This document shows positions 27,162 through 36,141 of a stretch of DNA of 64,000 nucleotides, one piece after another (within the stretch, counting starts at the first letter, position 1; each line of letters opens with the position of its first letter). The notes under the pieces were generated by a model, which did not search any database, was not told where the DNA came from, and saw nothing but the letters and a program-made list of their open reading frames with translations. The translations under genes and the position numbers were made by a program. Location: positions 10,665 through 74,664 of the forward strand of contig NZ_JAOQJK010000012.1 in the NCBI RefSeq assembly GCF_025567045.1, in the 5' to 3' direction. The DNA comes from Barnesiella propionica. Lineage in GTDB: Bacteria > Bacteroidota > Bacteroidia > Bacteroidales > Barnesiellaceae.

Positions 27162-27271
27162 CAACCGGAAAAATAAATCCTTCACTCCTCTTTTTTCGAG
27201 CCGTAAAGGTAGCAATAACTCCTGTTAGAAAAAAATGTATTAAATATTAATCCTGCAAAAGAATTTAAAGT

Positions 27272-28120
27272 ATGAAAAGTTCCGAAGAGTTGGTAGATGA
27301 CCTGATAAAACTGGCTTTTGCCGAAGATATAGGAGACGGTGATCATACGACCTTGTGTTGTATCCCTTCCGATGAAATGGGAAAATCCAAGTTACTGGTA
27401 AAAGAACCGGGTGTATTGGCCGGAGTAGAAGTGGCTAAAAAGATATTTCGTGATTTCGATCCTGAATTGAAAATGACCGTATATATTCAGGACGGAACGG
27501 AAGTAATGCCCGGTGATGTAGCTTTTGTTGTAGAGGGGCGTGTACAGTCTTTGTTGCAGACGGAGCGTCTTATGTTAAATGTAATGCAGCGAATGAGCGG
27601 AATAGCTACGGTTACCCGTAAATATGTGAAATTGCTGGATGGGCTGCATACCCGTGTGCTGGATACCCGTAAGACGACACCCGGTTTGCGCATGCTGGAG
27701 AAAGAAGCTGTAAAGATAGGAGGGGGAGTAAATCACCGTATAGGTCTTTTCGATATGATATTGCTGAAAGATAATCATGTCGATTTTGTCGGTGGGATAG
27801 AACAGGCAATAACCCGGGCCAGACAGTATCTGAAAGAAAGAGGTAAAGATTTGAAAATTGAGATTGAAGTGCGTAATCTTGACGAATTGAAAGAAGTTAT
27901 GAGAGTAGGAGGGGTAGACCGTATTATGTTGGATAATTTTACTCCGGAACTTACGCGTGAAGCGGTGAAACTCATTGACGGGAAATATGAAACCGAATCA
28001 TCCGGTGGTATAACTATAGATACTTTGCGTATGTATGCCGAGTGCGGTGTGGATTTTATCTCTGTCGGAGCACTCACACATTCGGTAAAAGGACTGGATA
28101 TGAGCTTTAAAGCTTGTTGA
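27272..28120 (+). CDS. nadC: nicotinate-nucleotide pyrophosphorylase (quinolinate phosphoribosyltransferase)
   Basis: It makes nicotinate mononucleotide from quinolinate and PRPP in NAD synthesis. The 282-residue protein contains LNVMQRMSGIATVTRKYV, LDTRKTTPGLRMLEKEAV, NHRIGLFDMILLKDNH and IEVRNLDELKEVMRVGGVDR with IMLDNFTPEL, all family signatures including the substrate-binding Arg and Lys residues. No nadA or nadB is adjacent. Confidence 0.95.
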   Translation: MKSSEELVDDLIKLAFAEDIGDGDHTTLCCIPSDEMGKSKLLVKEPGVLAGVEVAKKIFRDFDPELKMTVYIQDGTEVMPGDVAFVVEGRVQSLLQTERLMLNVMQRMSGIATVTRKYVKLLDGLHTRVLDTRKTTPGLRMLEKEAVKIGGGVNHRIGLFDMILLKDNHVDFVGGIEQAITRARQYLKERGKDLKIEIEVRNLDELKEVMRVGGVDRIMLDNFTPELTREAVKLIDGKYETESSGGITIDTLRMYAECGVDFISVGALTHSVKGLDMSFKAC

Positions 28121-28251
28121 TTCAAGCTAAAGCAATCTTTCGCACAGGTGAAAGTTATCCGGGTGATTAGCTATTGTGTTTCCGGATAATTATGAGACAG
28201 TGTAGTCCCGGAATAGCTTTGTGGTATGATTGGAATAAATAAATGTATGTT

Positions 28252-28290
28252 ACAAAACGAGGGCTTTTTAGAAAAAAGCCCTCGTTTTGT
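28252..28290. terminator. bidirectional terminator between nadC and a lipoprotein gene
   Basis: ACAAAACGAGGGCTTTTT pairs perfectly with its reverse complement ending at 28290, with a 3-base loop. Confidence 0.8.
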
Positions 28291-28295
28291 GTAAT

Positions 28296-28739
28296 TTACC
28301 AAGTCATTACTATGCGGAATAAAAGGTCGGGAGGCCGGACATTTACCATAAAGTCACTGTACATGACATTAAAGGTAATGTATCCGGGCTCTATATCGAA
28401 GCTATAAACTTCCACCCATTTGTTCCCGTATGTATCTTCCTGAGGATAGACGAAAGGCATAGTCGTTTGTATTTCACGTCCATCTATAATATCTACTTTA
28501 TAGCCGTTGACATTTCCCGATTGATAGATGAATTCGGTAAGTTCTCTGAACGGAAATGAGTAGGTGTAGAACGAATTATTTCCGTTTCCGTCGCTTACCA
28601 GTTTCCAGTCTCTGGATTTGATCTCGAAAGTTTTGACACCCCAGTTCGTTCCTTCGCCGGGTGCACCCGGAGGACCCATCGGCCCTTCGCATGAAATAAA
28701 GACGAGGGCCAGCAGTAATGTAAACAGCAAATTTTTCAT
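28296..28739 (-). CDS. small lipoprotein with a collagen-like Gly-Pro-Pro segment
   Basis: The 147-residue protein starts MKNLLFTLLLALVFISCEGP with lipobox FISC (Cys17), so it is anchored in the envelope. Directly after the Cys comes EGPMGPPGAPGEG, four collagen-type Gly-X-Y triplets. The remaining 115 residues look like a compact beta domain (YTYSFPFRELTEFIYQSGNV, YITFNVMYSDFMVNVR). Proteins of this plan occur in Bacteroidales and have no assigned role. It is monocistronic and its stop sits on the terminator shared with nadC. Confidence 0.7.
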   Translation of the reverse strand: MKNLLFTLLLALVFISCEGPMGPPGAPGEGTNWGVKTFEIKSRDWKLVSDGNGNNSFYTYSFPFRELTEFIYQSGNVNGYKVDIIDGREIQTTMPFVYPQEDTYGNKWVEVYSFDIEPGYITFNVMYSDFMVNVRPPDLLFRIVMTW

Positions 28740-28805
28740 GTTAGTTATATATTAGTTATAACAAAAAAATAAGATTAATGGGGATTAAAGAATATACTTT
28801 TTTGA

Positions 28806-29447
28806 TTATTTAATCTTGATCATGTCTTGGAATGTAAAGTTCTCAAAATCCGGAATAACGGCGACCGATTTGCCAGTGAGTTGTTCTGCCGAATTTGTCG
28901 TCGATAAAGCGATAACTTTCATGTGGGCCGCATTTCCTGCTGCTATACCGGCGAAGGAGTCTTCGAAAACATAACAGTTGCGAATGTCAGTATTCAGTAG
29001 GTGCGCTGCCAGAAGATAAGATTCTGGATCGGGTTTTGATTTGGTAATTCGGTCGGCCGTGACGATGGTATCGAATAATTCTTTAAAATGGGGATGTTGA
29101 TGATATAGGTTCGCCATTTTTGCATCGTTCGAACTGGTAACAACGGCTACTTTTGCTTCATTCTCTCTGACGCCAGTAATAAATTCGATTGCCCCCGGAA
29201 TAAAGGGGAATGTCATTTCCTGTTCGAACTTATATAATTCTTCGGTTATTTCCGCTCTTAATTTTTCCTGTCCCGGGAAGTAGCGTTCATATATTTGTAC
29301 CAGGGTATTCCCTTTGATAGCCCGGCTGAAATCTGGTTGTTCGGGTAAATGTTCATTACCTATCTTTTCCCAGAATTTCGTATACTGGGGTTCTGTATCT
29401 ACAATGACTCCGTCGAGATCAAAAAGGGCTGCGATAGTCTTACACAT
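28806..29447 (-). CDS. HAD-superfamily phosphatase / beta-phosphoglucomutase-like
   Basis: The 213-residue protein has the HAD motifs in order: FDLDGVIVDTEP with nucleophile Asp10 and Asp12, VVTSSN (motif II Ser/Thr), KSKPDPESY (motif III Lys), and VFEDSFAGIAAG (motif IV acidic pair). A helical cap between motifs I and II places it in subfamily I with sugar-phosphate phosphatases and beta-phosphoglucomutase. The substrate is not decidable from sequence. It is divergent from the MATE gene at 29554. Confidence 0.85.
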   Translation of the reverse strand: MCKTIAALFDLDGVIVDTEPQYTKFWEKIGNEHLPEQPDFSRAIKGNTLVQIYERYFPGQEKLRAEITEELYKFEQEMTFPFIPGAIEFITGVRENEAKVAVVTSSNDAKMANLYHQHPHFKELFDTIVTADRITKSKPDPESYLLAAHLLNTDIRNCYVFEDSFAGIAAGNAAHMKVIALSTTNSAEQLTGKSVAVIPDFENFTFQDMIKIK

Positions 29448-29516
29448 CTTTTTATACCTTTAATTTGTTTAACTATGCAAAGTAAATAATTCATGGTATA
29501 CCAAGCAAATAATCCT

Positions 29517-29524
29517 TACCTTTG
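29517..29524 (+). promoter_or_regulatory. -7 box of the MATE gene at 29554
   Basis: TACCTTTG matches TAnnTTTG, 30 bases before the ATG; no clear -33 box is seen. Confidence 0.35.
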
Positions 29525-29553
29525 CCAACGATAATAATTGTGAAATTAGATAT

Positions 29554-30921
29554 ATGTCAGACACGAATTCCCCTCTTATATTAGGTACAAAGCCTATAGG
29601 AAAGTTACTTTTGCAGTATTCTATTCCGGCGATTATCGCCATGACCGTAACGTCTCTTTATAATATAATTGACAGTATTTTCATTGGACATGGTGTAGGT
29701 CCGCTGGGCATAACAGGACTGGCTGTTACTTTTCCCTTGATGAATCTGGTTATCGCATTTTGCACGCTGGTCGCTATCGGAGGAGCTACTATCAGCTCTA
29801 TTTATCTCGGACAAAAAGACTTTGTACGGGCTACCGAAGTTTTAGAAAATGTACTTATTTTATGTATTATAACTGCTTTTTGTTTCGGGGGGCTTACCCT
29901 GCTGTTTCTTGACCCTATCCTTATATTTTTCGGAGCCAGCCGGGAGACTTTGCCTTATGCACATGATTTTATGGAAGTCATTCTTATAGGTTCTCCCATA
30001 TCCTATGTATTTATCGGTCTCAATAATATAATGCGCGCTACGGGATATCCCCGTAAAGCTATGCTTTCGTCCCTGCTTACCGTAGGAGCTAATATTATTC
30101 TCGCACCCATTTTTATTTTTCATTTTGATTGGGGTATCAAGGGAGCAGCTTTTGCAACTGTCTGTTCTCAATCCCTGGCAATGCTATGGGTAATACATCA
30201 TTTCAGGAATAAAGGGAGTTTTATACATTTCGATAAGACCTACCGTAAATTAAAAAAAAGGATAGTACTGAGCATTTTTTCTATCGGTATGTCGCCTTTT
30301 CTGATGAATGCCTGTGCTTGTGCCGTTGTTATAATTATTAATAACGCACTCCGCAGTTATGGTGGCGACCTGGCTATCGGAGCTTATGGTATCGTGAACC
30401 GGATGTTGACTCTCTTTGTCATGATCGTGATAGGAGTAACCCAGGGTATGCAGCCGATTATAGGGTATAATTATGGGGCCCGGCAGTTTGACAGAGTGCG
30501 CAAGACATTAAAATACGGGATCATTGCCGGTGTTACGATCACGACATTCGGATTTGTTGTCAGTGAGTTATTCCCTCATATGATCGTTGCAATGTTTACT
30601 ACCAGTAATGAGCTCACTGAATTGGCAACGACCGGACTAAGGATCGCCTGTCTGATGTTCCCGTTCGTAGGATGCCAGATCGTTATTTCCAATTTTTTCC
30701 AGTCGATAGGTCATGCCAAGGTTTCTATCTTTTTATCTTTGTCACGTCAATTGCTGTTCCTTATTCCTTGTTTAATATTGTTGCCCCGTTATTGGGGAAC
30801 CGAAGGCGTATGGGCCAGTATGCCGATGTCCGATTTTGTCGCTTTTGTTGTAGCTATAGTTGCATTGGGTGTTCATTTTAAGAAAGTACGTAAACAAAGT
30901 TTACCTGTAGTTACCGATTAA
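29554..30921 (+). CDS. MATE family efflux transporter
   Basis: The 455-residue inner-membrane protein has about 12 helices in two homologous halves. It starts with GTKPIGKLLLQYSIPAIIAM and TSLYNIIDSIFIGHGVGPLG, the usual MATE N-terminus, and the second half has VTQGMQPIIGYNYGARQFDR, the matching internal repeat. The family exports cationic drugs and other organic compounds with Na+ or H+; the substrate here is unknown. It is followed by mgsA at 71 bases with its own promoter-like box. Confidence 0.9.
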   Translation: MSDTNSPLILGTKPIGKLLLQYSIPAIIAMTVTSLYNIIDSIFIGHGVGPLGITGLAVTFPLMNLVIAFCTLVAIGGATISSIYLGQKDFVRATEVLENVLILCIITAFCFGGLTLLFLDPILIFFGASRETLPYAHDFMEVILIGSPISYVFIGLNNIMRATGYPRKAMLSSLLTVGANIILAPIFIFHFDWGIKGAAFATVCSQSLAMLWVIHHFRNKGSFIHFDKTYRKLKKRIVLSIFSIGMSPFLMNACACAVVIIINNALRSYGGDLAIGAYGIVNRMLTLFVMIVIGVTQGMQPIIGYNYGARQFDRVRKTLKYGIIAGVTITTFGFVVSELFPHMIVAMFTTSNELTELATTGLRIACLMFPFVGCQIVISNFFQSIGHAKVSIFLSLSRQLLFLIPCLILLPRYWGTEGVWASMPMSDFVAFVVAIVALGVHFKKVRKQSLPVVTD

Positions 30922-30962
30922 ATAATGTGATAAAATATAGAATCTTTTAATAATTTATCAGT

Positions 30963-30970
30963 ACATTTGT
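30963..30970 (+). promoter_or_regulatory. -7 box of mgsA
   Basis: TACATTTG fits TAnnTTTG, 22 bases before the mgsA ATG; the upstream box is weak. Confidence 0.4.
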
Positions 30971-30992
30971 ATGTATATAAAATGCTTGAATT

Positions 30993-31436
30993 ATGAAAAA
31001 GAGATTAACTATCGCCTTGGTTGCACATGATAACCGTAAGGCCGATATGGTAGAGTGGGTAACATATAATGCGGAATTGCTGTCGAAACATCATATGGTA
31101 TGCACTGGTACTACGGGAAGTTTGGTTCGTAAAGCATTCGAGGAGAAAGGAATTGAAGCTGAAATTACTTGTATGAATTCGGGACCTCTCGGGGGAGATG
31201 CGGAAATTGCCGCAATGGTGGTACGACATGAGATAGACCTGGCTATTTTCCTGATAGATGATTTAAATGCTCAGCCTCATGAAGCTGATATACAAATGTT
31301 GCTGCGCCAGTGCCGCGTGCATAATGTGCCTATCGCTTGTAACCGTTATAGTGCCGATCTTATGATTACCAGTACTTTGTGGGATAATGAAGATTATGTT
31401 CCCACTGAACCCAAATACATTTATTTTAAACGGTAA
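30993..31436 (+). CDS. mgsA: methylglyoxal synthase
   Basis: It converts dihydroxyacetone phosphate to methylglyoxal and phosphate, a bypass of lower glycolysis under phosphate stress. The 147-residue protein shows ALVAHDNRK (His12, Asp13), TGTTGSL (phosphate loop, 38-44), SGPLGGDAEIA with the catalytic Asp69, and QPHEADI with His96. The length is typical. A terminator hairpin follows. Confidence 0.95.
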   Translation: MKKRLTIALVAHDNRKADMVEWVTYNAELLSKHHMVCTGTTGSLVRKAFEEKGIEAEITCMNSGPLGGDAEIAAMVVRHEIDLAIFLIDDLNAQPHEADIQMLLRQCRVHNVPIACNRYSADLMITSTLWDNEDYVPTEPKYIYFKR

Positions 31437-31522
31437 TTCTGCAGATAGGAATGATAATTGTTTATAGTTTTGATTATTAGGTTTATACGTTTTTTTGTAT
31501 GACCGTTTATAATTTGCAAGAT

Positions 31523-31566
31523 CGTCGTTATCTGTTTCAGAAGAAACAAATAATGACGTTTTTTAT
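31523..31566 (+). terminator. terminator after mgsA
   Basis: CGTCGTTATCTGTTTC (31523-31538) pairs with GAAACAAATAATGACG (31543-31558), followed by six T. Confidence 0.7.
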
Positions 31567-31576
31567 CTTGTCCGGT

Positions 31577-33847
31577 CTATTTTACTTTCCTGTATCGATG
31601 TGTACGTTCATCATTAATAATACCGTGCCAGTTGAGTCCAAAAGCAAAATCATATGAATTTCCATCCGTATCGGTATAACAACGGATATCGAGCGGAGTA
31701 TCTTCATTATGCTCTTCCACGGCGCGCATATCAGCCGGCATTTGGGCGGGAAGCAACCCCGACGGCTCATATTTACCCGAGATTATGTCCATAATGGCCT
31801 GTACTTGTACATCGAAACCTATAAGTATAGCATCGGCCAGCGGTTCTACTTCTTGCATGACCATAGGATTTGACATTGATATTACCAGAATAATGGGTTT
31901 ATTTCCTATATTCCTGCGGGTTTCTTCGAGCATATGCAGATCACAGAGATTGATCGTCCGGGAGGTTTTGCCACGATATGACCTGTTGGTGAAAGATTCG
32001 AACGGATCACCTCCGGCGATACTTTTCTCTCGCGCATATTCAGCCGTGTAATCGTTATATTGCAAACTAATAGGAATATACCCGTTTCCACCTTTTTTTA
32101 TATCTTCTTTGTCATAGCCCATAAGAAAACTGTGGGGTGACTCTATGAATACTATGGCAAAATCCGCATCATTGATATCGGCTGCTTTATCGAAATATTT
32201 TTCCAGAACTGAATCAGGAACCGGATCATAAATTCTTTCCGGTTGCTCTTCCCTCCAAAAGCTGGGTCCTGAAGGAGATATTCTTTGCGGTATATATACT
32301 TTTTTTCTCGTGTTTACGGGTAGTAACGAATGGTGGTTCTTAAGCATGACTATGCTTTTTACTTGTTGTTCATAGCCTGTTTCCATGAATTCGGGACATC
32401 CTACGGTTTGTATAGTGTGATCAACGTCTACGTAGGGATTTTCGAATAATCCTGTACGGAATATGTTCAGTAGTAAACGATAAGCGGAATCCTCGAACCT
32501 TTTTCTCATCCAATCTTCTCCGTGTTCTTTAACTCCCATGTTATAAGCTTCTATGACCGGTTCTTTCACGTTATTGCCTCCGAACTGGTCGACTCCGGCC
32601 ATAAGAGCTTTGTAATGTCTTTCAGCTTCCGATATCGTTTCTACTCCCCACGGTTTGCCCGAATGGACTCCAGGATGTTCTTCGTCATGAGTTATCATCC
32701 AGTCCGTGCATACGACACCGTTGTAATTTGCATCGCCTCGAAGCTGGTCGGTGATAAGAGTTTTGTTGAAACCGTTGCCTACGTTTTCTTCGGTCTGGTT
32801 ATAAGAGATGGTGTAATATGGCATTATTGCCGAGGCCATACGCGTCTTTCCGTTCAAGTTAAAAGCTCCTTCTATAAAAGGTTGTTTATGAAGTTCGAAG
32901 TTGCGGCCCGGATATACGGCAAATTTACCGTTACCATAATGAGCGTCACGTCCGCTTTCTCCGGTACCTCCCCCCGGCCAGTGTTTAACCATGGCATTTA
33001 CACTTTTATAACCCCAGCCGTTTGCGATTTCGTCATTTCCTTCCGATGTTTGGAAACCATCGCAGTAAGCCCGGGTCATGTCCGTTGCCAGTAATGGTTC
33101 GGAGCCAAATGTACTGCTGTAACGATACCATCTGGGATCTGTTCCCAAGTCGGCCTGAGGTGATAATGCTGTTGCCAGCCCCAAGGCTCTGTACTCAGTG
33201 GAGGCTATGTGACCGAATTTAAGGATAATATCGGGATCGAATGTGGCCGCCAGTCCTAGCATGCTGCTCCACATGGATATTTTTCCACCGCTACCGGCAC
33301 TGAATTCTGCATCTGCAATGGCAGAGTGTCGTGGATCTGAAGAGTTATTGGCGGGAATGCCATGCGTTCTTCCTTCTATTAAAGCTTGTACTTTGTTATT
33401 CCAGCGTGCTGCTGTTTCCGGGCTTTCGATTTTTGAGACTAATATATGCCTTAGATTATCTTCTATCAGGAATTTTTTCTGTGCATCGCTTAAGTCGTAA
33501 GCTTTTGCATCGCTTTCTTCAAAAGGTTTGCCTCCGTATGTATCGTCCGGCATAGGGAGTTTGTTTTGAATACTATATAACATAAGTCCGGCAATTTCGT
33601 CTATAGTAAGTTTCGAAGCGAGATCGCGGGCCCGTTCTTCCATGGATAATCTCCAGTCTTCGTACGGTTCGAGTTTTCCTGACCCGTTGAAATCTTTGAA
33701 TATTTTTCCGTCTACCTCGATTATTTTGATACCGGAATCAGGAGAATAACCTAATGTGGGACCTTCATTTTGATGTATCAGGTTATATCCGTCTTTTACT
33801 TCTTCTTTGAATTCTGAGAGAAGCTTGTTTTTGCTATTCTCATTCAT
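31577..33847 (-). CDS. glycoside hydrolase family 3 protein
   Basis: The 756-residue protein has the GH3 N-terminal barrel and C-terminal alpha/beta sandwich. Supporting motifs are RHSAIADAEFSAG, LSPQADLGTDPRWYRYSSTF, the substrate-binding VKHWPGGGTGESG, and VVCTDWM with the probable nucleophile Asp382. The C-terminal half has SIVMLKNHHSLLPVN, also a GH3 signature. An EF-hand-like DFNGSGKLEPYEDW lies near residue 50, as in the calcium-binding GH3 subgroup. No signal peptide is visible, so it may act in the cytoplasm. No SusC/SusD pair is adjacent. The glycosidic substrate is unknown. Confidence 0.9.
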   Translation of the reverse strand: MNENSKNKLLSEFKEEVKDGYNLIHQNEGPTLGYSPDSGIKIIEVDGKIFKDFNGSGKLEPYEDWRLSMEERARDLASKLTIDEIAGLMLYSIQNKLPMPDDTYGGKPFEESDAKAYDLSDAQKKFLIEDNLRHILVSKIESPETAARWNNKVQALIEGRTHGIPANNSSDPRHSAIADAEFSAGSGGKISMWSSMLGLAATFDPDIILKFGHIASTEYRALGLATALSPQADLGTDPRWYRYSSTFGSEPLLATDMTRAYCDGFQTSEGNDEIANGWGYKSVNAMVKHWPGGGTGESGRDAHYGNGKFAVYPGRNFELHKQPFIEGAFNLNGKTRMASAIMPYYTISYNQTEENVGNGFNKTLITDQLRGDANYNGVVCTDWMITHDEEHPGVHSGKPWGVETISEAERHYKALMAGVDQFGGNNVKEPVIEAYNMGVKEHGEDWMRKRFEDSAYRLLLNIFRTGLFENPYVDVDHTIQTVGCPEFMETGYEQQVKSIVMLKNHHSLLPVNTRKKVYIPQRISPSGPSFWREEQPERIYDPVPDSVLEKYFDKAADINDADFAIVFIESPHSFLMGYDKEDIKKGGNGYIPISLQYNDYTAEYAREKSIAGGDPFESFTNRSYRGKTSRTINLCDLHMLEETRRNIGNKPIILVISMSNPMVMQEVEPLADAILIGFDVQVQAIMDIISGKYEPSGLLPAQMPADMRAVEEHNEDTPLDIRCYTDTDGNSYDFAFGLNWHGIINDERTHRYRKVK

Positions 33848-33909
33848 AGTGTTATTTAGATTTAATAGCGTGTTTTATTATCTATAGTATTATAATGCGT
33901 TTTACGTTA

Positions 33910-33917
33910 CAAAAATA
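33910..33917 (-). promoter_or_regulatory. -7 box of the GH3 gene
   Basis: On the minus strand the sequence is TATTTTTG, a match to TAnnTTTG; the leader would be about 55 bases. No convincing -33 box. Confidence 0.35.
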
Positions 33918-34037
33918 TTCGTTATTATTTTTATATAAAATAGGAAAGGAAGGTATATTGTTGAATATTATATATTTTTATTGAAGGTTTTATTTTACTT
34001 GTGGGAATAGGTTCCCGATAGATTTTACTTATCAACG

Positions 34038-34078
34038 AAGCCAAAGGAAAAATCTAATTCAGATTTTTCCTTTGGCTT
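34038..34078. terminator. terminator after the ABC-F gene
   Basis: AGCCAAAGGAAAAATCT pairs with AGATTTTTCCTTTGGCT around a 5-base loop; it lies just past the ABC-F stop. Confidence 0.7.
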
Positions 34079-34103
34079 GATAAAAAAGGGGAGAGATTAA
34101 ATT

Positions 34104-35993
34104 TTATCCTTCTATTTCGCTTAATTCGAGCCAGCGCATGATTTTTTCATCTATGAGTTTCATGACTTCGCCGATACGGGTGGATTTTACCATGAGCTCG
34201 TCGTTAGATAGAGTTCCGCTACTCATTGCATTTTCCAATTCTGCTTTTTCCGCTTCCAGTTGAGGTATAAGGACGTCCAGTTCTTCTAATTCCCGTTTTT
34301 CTTTAAACGAAAGTTTGTTTTTTCTGGGTTGAGCCGTTTTTTCTGTAGAAGTGTTGTCTTTTACTATTTTTTTTGCTTGTTCTGCTTGTTGTTCAGCTCG
34401 TTCGCTTTTTTCTGTTTCCTCTTTCCACACTCTGTAGTCGGAGTAATTTCCCGGGAAGTCTTTTAACTGTGCATTTCCTTTGAACACGAGCAGGTGATCT
34501 ACTACTTTATCCATAAAGTATCGGTCGTGTGAGACTACTATTACACAACCTTTGAAGGTACGCAGGTATTCTTCCAATACGTTTAGCGTAACAATATCCA
34601 GGTCATTGGTCGGTTCGTCCAGTACGAGGAAATTCGGATTACTGATCAGTACCGTGCAAAGATATAACCGTCGTTTTTCTCCACCGCTTAATTTATAAAT
34701 GTAATTGTGCTGGGTTTCGGGTGCAAACAGAAAATGTTGCAGGAATTGTGATGCCGATAATTTACGGCCGTCGCCCAGAGATATTTCTTCGGCTATATTG
34801 CGGACGGCATCTATTACTTTCATTTGGTCATCAAACTTTAGACCGTCCTGGCTGTAATAACCGAAACGGACTGTTTCTCCTATATCGAAATGTCCTTTGT
34901 CGGGTTTAACCTCTCCGATTAGCATTTTGATGAAAGTAGATTTTCCCGTACCGTTATTCCCGACAATCCCCATTTTTTCGTAGCGGGCAAAAACGTAATT
35001 GAAATCTTCGATGATTCTTATATCTTCAAAGCTTTTATAAAGATGTTTGGCTTCAAAAATTTTCGAACCTATGTATGAGGATTTAACTTCCAGTTTTACT
35101 TGTGTATTCTGCCGCTGTTGTTTTGCTTTCTCTTCCAGTTCATAGAATGCGTCAATGCGGTATTTGGCTTTGGTTCCTCGGGCCTGGGGTTGCCGTCTCA
35201 TCCATTCCAATTCTGTACGCAATAAGTTGTTCGCCCGGTCTATTTCGGCGTTTTTGGCTTCGATACGTTCTTGCCGTTTTTCCAGATAATAACTATAATT
35301 CCCTTTATAGGAATATAGGCTTTTGTTATCAATCTCTATAATCTGGTTACACACCCGGTCTAAGAAATAACGATCGTGAGTGACCATGAGCAAGGTGATA
35401 TTGTTACGGTGTAAATATTCTTCCAGCCATTCGGTCATATCGATATCCAGATGATTGGTCGGCTCGTCGAGGATGAGGAGGTTCGGTTCGGTAATAAGGA
35501 CATTTGCCAAAGCCAGACGTTTTAGCTGCCCTCCCGACAATTCTTTTACTTTCTGGTCAAAATGATTGATTTTTAATTGGGAGAGTATCTGTTTGGCTCT
35601 TTGCTCATAATCCCAGGCTTTGAGCCGGTCCATATGTTCCAAGACCTCTTCCAGTCTTGAATGGTCATCAGACATCATAATCTGCTCATATTGCGATATG
35701 ACCTGAACCGTTTCGTTTTGTGAATGAAAGCAGGCTTGAATGACGGTTAGTTCCGGCGGATATACCGGCATTTGTTCCAGATAACCGACCCGCAAGTCCC
35801 TGCGGAAGGTTACATTCCCGGAATCGTAGTCCTCTTTTCCCGCTATTATGTTGAGCAGAGTGGTTTTCCCGGTTCCATTTTTGGCAATAAGCCCTATTCT
35901 GTCTCCTTCACTTATCCCGAAGGAGAGGTTTTCAAACAGGACCAGGTCTCCGAATGACTTGGTAAGTTCTTCAATTTGCAGATAACTTATCAT
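34104..35993 (-). CDS. ABC-F family ATPase (Uup-like)
   Basis: The start at 35993 (MISYLQIEELTKSFGDLVLF) is chosen because the family begins there; an upstream in-frame ATG adds 14 unlikely residues. There are two ABC ATPase domains, with Walker A AKNGTGKTT and GNNGTGKST, signatures LSGGQ and LSGGE, and DEPTNHLDI / DEPTNDLDI. A linker of about 80 residues joins them. There are no membrane segments. A charged C-terminal coiled coil (about 530-629) is typical of Uup-like members, which act on ribosomes or on DNA-intermediate stability. Antibiotic-resistance ABC-F proteins usually lack this tail. Confidence 0.9.
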   Translation of the reverse strand: MISYLQIEELTKSFGDLVLFENLSFGISEGDRIGLIAKNGTGKTTLLNIIAGKEDYDSGNVTFRRDLRVGYLEQMPVYPPELTVIQACFHSQNETVQVISQYEQIMMSDDHSRLEEVLEHMDRLKAWDYEQRAKQILSQLKINHFDQKVKELSGGQLKRLALANVLITEPNLLILDEPTNHLDIDMTEWLEEYLHRNNITLLMVTHDRYFLDRVCNQIIEIDNKSLYSYKGNYSYYLEKRQERIEAKNAEIDRANNLLRTELEWMRRQPQARGTKAKYRIDAFYELEEKAKQQRQNTQVKLEVKSSYIGSKIFEAKHLYKSFEDIRIIEDFNYVFARYEKMGIVGNNGTGKSTFIKMLIGEVKPDKGHFDIGETVRFGYYSQDGLKFDDQMKVIDAVRNIAEEISLGDGRKLSASQFLQHFLFAPETQHNYIYKLSGGEKRRLYLCTVLISNPNFLVLDEPTNDLDIVTLNVLEEYLRTFKGCVIVVSHDRYFMDKVVDHLLVFKGNAQLKDFPGNYSDYRVWKEETEKSERAEQQAEQAKKIVKDNTSTEKTAQPRKNKLSFKEKRELEELDVLIPQLEAEKAELENAMSSGTLSNDELMVKSTRIGEVMKLIDEKIMRWLELSEIEG

Positions 35994-36141
35994 GGGTATG
36001 ATGTTTATATATAGAGGGCATCCGTATGAATGCACTGACTACAAAAGTAGTTGTTTTTTTCGATATGTACTTTTTCTTAAGTAGACTTCCTGCCGGAGAA
36101 TATATTTTTCGGTAAAATGAAGGGAACAATTTTTTACCGGT

